DNA from: DASXTS01 sp036505275
GTDB taxonomy: Bacteria > Actinomycetota > Actinomycetes > Mycobacteriales > Pseudonocardiaceae
Direction: 5' to 3'
NCBI GenBank assembly: GCA_036505275.1
Contig: DASXTS010000138.1
Coordinates: forward strand, 1-10,293
DNA: 10,293 bases
The position numbers and the translations under genes were made by a program. The notes below the pieces were generated by a model. It was not told where the DNA came from, did not search any database, and saw nothing but the letters and a program-made list of their open reading frames with translations. Position 1 is the first letter of the stretch. Each line of letters begins with the position of its first letter. This document shows, one piece after another, positions 6,599 to 10,293 of this stretch.

Positions 6599-8216
6599 CC
6601 TGACGTTCATCACGGCCACCCCGCCGACCCCCAACGGCGAGCTGCACATCGGTCACCTCGCCGGGCCGTACGTGGCCGCGGACGTCTACCGGCGTTACGT
6701 CGCCGCGACCGGCGGTCGCGCGGTCATGACCACCGGGCAGGACGACCACCAGAGCTACGTGCAGGTGCGCGGGCTGCGCGACGGCCGCGCCGCGGAGGAC
6801 GTCGCCGACGGCTACGCCGAGCGGATCGAGGCGGCGTGGCGGGACGTCGGCGCGATCTTTGATGTCAGCCTGCGGCCGCGGCGGGACGACGAGTACGCCG
6901 CCTTTGTCCAGCACTTCTTCCTGACCCTGCACCGGCGCGGCGCTCTGGTCGAGCGCAGCCGGCCGCTGCCGTACTGCGTGCCGTGCGACCGGTGGCTCTA
7001 CGAGGCCTATGTCACCGGCGGCTGCCCGCACTGCAAGGCGTCCTCCGGCGGCAACGCGTGCGAGGTGTGCGGCCGGCCCAACAGCTGCGGCGACCTGATC
7101 GACCCGGCCTGCGTGGTCTGCGGCGAGCCCGCCGAGCTGCGGGAGCAGCGCCGGCTGTTCTTCCCGCTCGCTCGCTACGAGCAGCAGCTTGCGGCCTACT
7201 GGGAGCGGGTCACCATGCCGCCGCACCTTCGGGTGCTGTGCGAGCAGATGCGCCGCGACGGCCTGCCGGAGATCGCCGTGTCGCACCCGGCCGACTGGGG
7301 CGTCCCGGTGCCGGCCGAGGTTGGTGACTTCGCCGATCAGCGGATCTATGTGTGGTTCGAGATGGCTCCGGGCTACCTTCTGCAGGCCCGCCAGGCCGCG
7401 CAGCGCAACGAGCTCGGCGACGAGTCGGCCCTCATGGCCGCCGCGGGTTCCTTTGTCCAGTTCTTCGGCTTCGACAACGGCTACTTCCACGCCGTGCTGT
7501 TCCCGGCCATGTTCATGGCCTACGACGCCACCGTGCGGCTGCCGGACCACTTCGTCGTCAACGAGTTCTACCGGCTGGAGGGCAAGAAGTTCTCCACCAG
7601 CCGCCGGCACGCCATCTGGGCCAGCGAGCTGCTCGCCACCACCGACCCCGACGTGCTCCGCTTCCACCTGCTCGCGGACCGCCCCGACGGCCGGCAGACC
7701 AGCTTCTCGCTGCCCGCGCTGGAGGCCACCCGCGAGCACCTGCGGACCCACTGGGACGGCTGGATCGACCGCCTGACCACCGCGATCGTCCGGGATGCCG
7801 ACGGTGTGGTGCCGGCCTACGAACTGTCCGGGCCGTCCTGGGAAGCGCTGGCCGGCACGCTGCGGCGAACCCTGGCCGACCTGCGCGCGGCCTATGAGCT
7901 GCCCCGGTTCGACACCCGCCGAATCACCGCACTGCTGGACGAGCTGGTTCAGCTCGGCGCCGACCACGGGCATCTGCATGGGCACTACGCGGCGCTGTCC
8001 CCGCGCGACCCCCGGCACCTCGCCGGGCTGGTCGCCCAGCTCGTCGTCGCGCAGGCCCTGGCCGCTTGGGCCGCGCCGGTGCTGCCGGGGGCGGCTGCGC
8101 GGCTCGCCGGCCTGATCGGTCACTCCCACCCGCTCGCGGTCGACGAGACCGCCCTGCAGCCGCCGCGGCCGGGCCGCCGCATCCGCCGGCCGGACGGACC
8201 GGTGTTCGGTGCCTGA
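6591..8216 (+). CDS. MetRS-like aminoacyl-adenylating enzyme, probable hydrazine synthetase half
   Basis: A 541-aa class I synthetase homologue, close to the length of a MetRS core. It has HIGH (19-22) after TPPTPNGEL, and a zinc region with four CxxC pairs (129/132, 145/148, 157/160, 174/177) plus C166. It also has YVWFEMAPGY (253-262), QFFGFDNGYFH (290-300) and a KMSKS equivalent KFSTS (333-337), then a helical C-terminal domain. Compared by eye with E. coli MetRS, several Met-pocket and ATP-site residues differ: YVWLDAPIGY has become YVWFEMAPGY, and HFIGKD has become QFFGFD. A housekeeping MetRS role is therefore unlikely. In Spb40-type enzymes this domain activates an amino acid (glycine in s56-p1) as the adenylate and transfers it to the hydroxylamine oxygen of N6-hydroxylysine; I infer the same here. 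The start is GTG 6591, overlapping the cupin stop by 8 nt, with GGAGAGGAG upstream. The product is also 8 nt into the next gene. Alternative: a tRNA-independent ligase for another amino acid. Confidence 0.88.
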   Translation: MPDLTFITATPPTPNGELHIGHLAGPYVAADVYRRYVAATGGRAVMTTGQDDHQSYVQVRGLRDGRAAEDVADGYAERIEAAWRDVGAIFDVSLRPRRDDEYAAFVQHFFLTLHRRGALVERSRPLPYCVPCDRWLYEAYVTGGCPHCKASSGGNACEVCGRPNSCGDLIDPACVVCGEPAELREQRRLFFPLARYEQQLAAYWERVTMPPHLRVLCEQMRRDGLPEIAVSHPADWGVPVPAEVGDFADQRIYVWFEMAPGYLLQARQAAQRNELGDESALMAAAGSFVQFFGFDNGYFHAVLFPAMFMAYDATVRLPDHFVVNEFYRLEGKKFSTSRRHAIWASELLATTDPDVLRFHLLADRPDGRQTSFSLPALEATREHLRTHWDGWIDRLTTAIVRDADGVVPAYELSGPSWEALAGTLRRTLADLRAAYELPRFDTRRITALLDELVQLGADHGHLHGHYAALSPRDPRHLAGLVAQLVVAQALAAWAAPVLPGAAARLAGLIGHSHPLAVDETALQPPRPGRRIRRPDGPVFGA

Positions 8217-9117
8217 GTACCTCTCCGCCCTGGAGGGTGCCGCGCGGGTCGCTGTGGTCGGGCCGTTCAGCGGCCCGCGGTCGGCCTGGGGACGGCTGCT
8301 TGTGGACTCGCTCGTGGTGGCCGGCGACGGCGTCCGATGGATGCTCTACAACGACGGCGGCGACGCCGACCTGGGCCGCCGGCGCGCCGAGGAGATCGTG
8401 CGCGACGGCGGCTACTCGGCGGTGATCGGCCACTTCAACAGTCGCGGCGCCCGCGCCGCATTGCCGCTGTACCGCGCCGCCGGCATCCCATGTCTGCTGC
8501 CGCTGGCCACGGAGCCGGGCCTCACCGCGCTGTCCGGCGGCCTGGTGCTGCGCTGGTGCGCCACCGATGACGGGCAGGTGCTCACCTTGCTCAGGGCCCT
8601 GGTCGCGGCCGGTCACACCGTCATCGACGTGGTGACCGACGGCAACCCGTACATGGCGGGCCTGGCCTCCCGGTTCGTCACCACCGACCTCGACGGGGTG
8701 CTGATCCGGATGCTGCTGCCCGGCCGGGTGGCCAGCGGTCCGCGGGGCGCGGTCGTGGTGGTCGCCGTGCACCGCGAGGCGGCCTTGCTGGCCCGCCGGC
8801 TTCGCGCGCGGGGTTTCCGCGGCCAGCTCGCGTTCACCGACGACTGCGCCGTCGACGAGTTCGCCGAGCTCGGTGGCTCGGCGGTGACCGGCGCGCTGGT
8901 GACCACCCAGCGGGGCGGCGCCGCCGGCCGGGTGGACACCGCGGTGGCCTGCCTGGCCAGCGCGCTGGCCGCAGACCCCGGCCTGGTCGGGCCGGACCTC
9001 ATTGCCACGGTCAAGGAGCACAGCCCGGTGGCGTTCACCGCGGCCGGCGAGCCGGCCTTCGACGGCTGGACCGTCACTCGGCTGCCTCTTGGCGGTCAGG
9101 CGGCGATCGCCGCCTGA
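8209..9117 (+). CDS. Cytoplasmic LivJ/Peripla_BP_6-like ligand-binding protein
   Basis: A 302-aa protein resembling the substrate-binding component of branched-chain amino-acid ABC transporters, a family with the AmiC and LivJ fold. Recognisable parts are AVVGPFSGPRSAWG (15-28), NDGGDADLG with the following helix, SAVIGHFNSRGA, and PLATEPGLT, all in the N-terminal lobe. Then come TDDGQVLTLLRAL and the hinge/second-lobe strand VIDVVTDGNPYMAGL. It is shorter than the usual 370-400 aa, mainly in the C-terminal lobe. There is no signal peptide or lipobox: the N-terminus MPEYLSALEG goes directly into the first beta strand, and no ABC permease or ATPase is nearby, so it is probably cytoplasmic. AmiC shows such folds can be intracellular sensors, but no partner regulator is visible here. 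Its position between the MetRS-like and oxidase genes suggests binding of an amino-acid-like intermediate (inference). GTG at 8209 overlaps the previous stop by 8 nt; the ribosome site is weak, suggesting coupling. Confidence 0.75.
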   Translation: MPEYLSALEGAARVAVVGPFSGPRSAWGRLLVDSLVVAGDGVRWMLYNDGGDADLGRRRAEEIVRDGGYSAVIGHFNSRGARAALPLYRAAGIPCLLPLATEPGLTALSGGLVLRWCATDDGQVLTLLRALVAAGHTVIDVVTDGNPYMAGLASRFVTTDLDGVLIRMLLPGRVASGPRGAVVVVAVHREAALLARRLRARGFRGQLAFTDDCAVDEFAELGGSAVTGALVTTQRGGAAGRVDTAVACLASALAADPGLVGPDLIATVKEHSPVAFTAAGEPAFDGWTVTRLPLGGQAAIAA

Positions 9118-9118
9118 C

Positions 9119-9167
9119 CGCTCGTGAGTGGCAATGGTGCCAGAACACCATTTGCCACTCACGAGCG
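9119..9167 (+). terminator. Very long hairpin between binding-protein and oxidase genes
   Basis: Arms at 9119-9139 and 9146-9167 are complementary over 21 base pairs with one bulged A and a 6-nt loop (CCAGAA). The stem begins 2 nt after the stop codon and has no T-run. It could be a full or partial terminator, an mRNA 3' stabiliser lowering oxidase expression, or a copy of a dispersed palindrome. The oxidase has its own ribosome site 22 nt further on, so some read-through or a second promoter is needed. Confidence 0.7.
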
Positions 9168-9197
9168 CTGACCTGGTGAAAGGGTGGTGAGGCGGCA

Positions 9198-10274
9198 ATG
9201 AGCCGCAGTGGGTACGACGTGGTCGTGGTGGGGGCCGGCGTCGTCGGGGCATCCGCGGCGGCCGCGCTGGCGGCGTCCGGCATGTCGGTGGCCGTGGTGA
9301 CCGGGGGCGACCGGGTCCGGGTCTCGGCCACCGCGGCATCCGGGGGGCTGGTGCGCTGCTACGAGAGCGACCCGTACCTGCGATCGCTCGCCCTGCGCAG
9401 CCACGAGCTGCTGTGGGGCCGGCCCGGCCAGCGTCGTGAGCTGGCCGGGCACCGGATCACCGGCTCGCTGGTGTGCCTCACCGCCGAGGAGGCCGAGAAG
9501 GCCGACGCCGTCCTCGACGAGCTGCACGACCGCGGGGTCAGGGCCCGGCTGCTCTGCCAGCGGGAGATCGCCCGGCGGTGGCCGGCCCTGGGCACCGAGC
9601 GGATCGTCGCCGGGCTATGGGAACCCACCGGCGCGTACGCCGACCCACCGCGCACGGCCGCGATGTTCCTCACCCAGGCCCGGCGACGCGGCGCCGTGAT
9701 CTTCGACGGCGGCGCCGTGGCGCTACTCCTGGACGGCGACACCGTGTACGGGGTGGCCACCGAGGGCGTCGACCTCACCGCGCGGACCGTCGTGCTGGCC
9801 GCCGGGTCCGGCACCCCGGCCCTGCTGCCCCCCACGGTGCGGCCCAGGCTGCGCACGCGGCGCGTGCGTTACGCGCTGGTCGGCTGGCCGCCAGGCACCG
9901 TACCCACGATCATGGATCATGTCACCGGCATGTGGGGCCGCCCGTACGGCGCCGACTCGCTGCTGGTGGGCCGTCCGGTTGACGAGTGGGACGTCCGCCC
10001 GGCAGCCGGTCGCGAGATCACCCCTGCCCAGTTCGGATACATCCGCGACGGCGGCGTCGTTCGCTGGCCCGGCCTGGCCACCGCGCCATTACGCGGCGCC
10101 CGCTGGGGCACCGACCTCTACTCGCCCGCCGGTCCCCACCTCGGCCCGGTCGATAATGCTCCCGGCCTGGTGCTGGCCACCGCGTGGTCCGGGGCCGGCT
10201 TCAAGACCGCCCCCGCCGCCGGTGAGGCCGTCGTCCACGCCGTTCACGCCGTCCTCGAAGCGCTGGAACGCTGA
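9198..10274 (+). CDS. DAO-family FAD-dependent amine/amino-acid oxidase
   Basis: A 358-aa flavoprotein of the DAO superfamily (glycine oxidase, monomeric sarcosine oxidase, Spb39). The N-terminal dinucleotide fold is VVVVGAGVVGAS with GxGxxG at 12-17. It is followed by ATAASGGLVR and a YLRSLALRSHELLW helix similar to sarcosine oxidases. Near the C-terminus VVLAAGSGTPALLP and then GPHLGPVDNAPGLVLAT-SGAGFKTAP complete the flavin site. The cysteine that holds FAD covalently in monomeric sarcosine oxidase (KTCMY) aligns by eye with D306 in GTDLY, so the flavin is probably non-covalent. In the s56-p1 pathway the homologue Spb39 oxidises the hydrazine-linked lysine adduct to release hydrazinoacetic acid; I infer the same step here. 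ATG 9198 has GAGG at 9189-9192, 5 nt upstream. An 80-nt gap with a long hairpin separates it from the binding-protein gene, yet function and strand place it in the operon. Substrate assignment is inference. Confidence 0.87.
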   Translation: MSRSGYDVVVVGAGVVGASAAAALAASGMSVAVVTGGDRVRVSATAASGGLVRCYESDPYLRSLALRSHELLWGRPGQRRELAGHRITGSLVCLTAEEAEKADAVLDELHDRGVRARLLCQREIARRWPALGTERIVAGLWEPTGAYADPPRTAAMFLTQARRRGAVIFDGGAVALLLDGDTVYGVATEGVDLTARTVVLAAGSGTPALLPPTVRPRLRTRRVRYALVGWPPGTVPTIMDHVTGMWGRPYGADSLLVGRPVDEWDVRPAAGREITPAQFGYIRDGGVVRWPGLATAPLRGARWGTDLYSPAGPHLGPVDNAPGLVLATAWSGAGFKTAPAAGEAVVHAVHAVLEALER

Positions 10275-10293
10275 CCCGGGGTGCTGACGGCGG

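Noticed and set aside
6591..8216. Housekeeping or antibiotic-resistant second MetRS (metG/metS).
   Set aside because: Operon partners, changed Met-pocket and KMSKS residues, and coupling to a cupin point to biosynthesis; tRNA charging is not excluded from sequence alone.
3476..10274. Piperazic acid pathway (ornithine hydroxylase plus KtzT-type haem protein).
   Set aside because: No KtzT-like protein is encoded here; the cupin plus MetRS-like pair is a different N-N forming route.
10281..10293. GTG at 10281 as the start of a following gene.
   Set aside because: Only 13 bases remain and no clear ribosome site precedes it, so it cannot be supported.
1..10293. CRISPR arrays, tRNA/rRNA genes, insertion sequences, attachment sites.
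   Set aside because: No regularly spaced repeats, tRNA-like folds with a CCA/TPsiC pattern, transposase or integrase reading frames were recognised on either strand.

Overview
The window is GC-rich DNA with strong G/C bias at third codon positions. All credible genes lie on the + strand, GTG starts are common, and one gene looks leaderless. Together with a chaplin-like secreted protein, this points to a filamentous actinomycete, perhaps one of the Pseudonocardiales (inference; there is no marker gene in the window).

Left part (1-3322): a secreted, low-complexity surface-type protein (71-1912) with a clear signal peptide, chaplin-like modules and an acidic Leu/Asp/Val-rich tail. A strong inverted-repeat terminator (1928-1970) follows it. 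Next comes an AI-2E/PerM-family membrane protein (2036-3322), probably read from a leaderless transcript. These two genes have no visible link to what follows.

Right part (3476-10274): a tightly packed six-gene operon. In order it encodes an FAD/NADPH lysine/ornithine-type N-hydroxylase, an APC-superfamily transporter, a small stand-alone cupin, a methionyl-tRNA-synthetase-like protein, a cytoplasmic LivJ-like binding protein with no signal peptide, and a DAO-type FAD amine/amino-acid oxidase. Stop/start spacing is 16 nt, then overlaps of 4, 8 and 8 nt, then an 80-nt gap that holds a very long hairpin.

The set of N-hydroxylase, cupin, MetRS-like enzyme and DAO-type oxidase is the signature of the 'hydrazine synthetase' route to N-N bonds known from s56-p1 (Spb38/Spb40/Spb39) and triacsin biosynthesis. 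In that route N6-hydroxylysine is esterified by an amino-acyl adenylate made on the MetRS-like domain. The cupin domain then rearranges the ester to a hydrazine, and the oxidase cleaves the product, giving hydrazinoacetic acid when the acyl donor is glycine. I propose the operon makes a hydrazine building block for a specialised metabolite. The unusual points are that cupin and MetRS-like parts are two separate, translationally coupled genes rather than one fused protein, that a dedicated permease and a cytoplasmic LivJ-like protein sit inside the operon, and that the Met pocket and ATP-site residues of the MetRS-like protein have changed. Genes that would use the hydrazine must lie beyond 10293.

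No gene-free stretch exceeds about 155 bases. The longest gaps are 1913-2035, 3323-3475 and 9118-9197, and each holds a hairpin. Bases 1-70 are upstream sequence with only a ribosome binding site recognisable.
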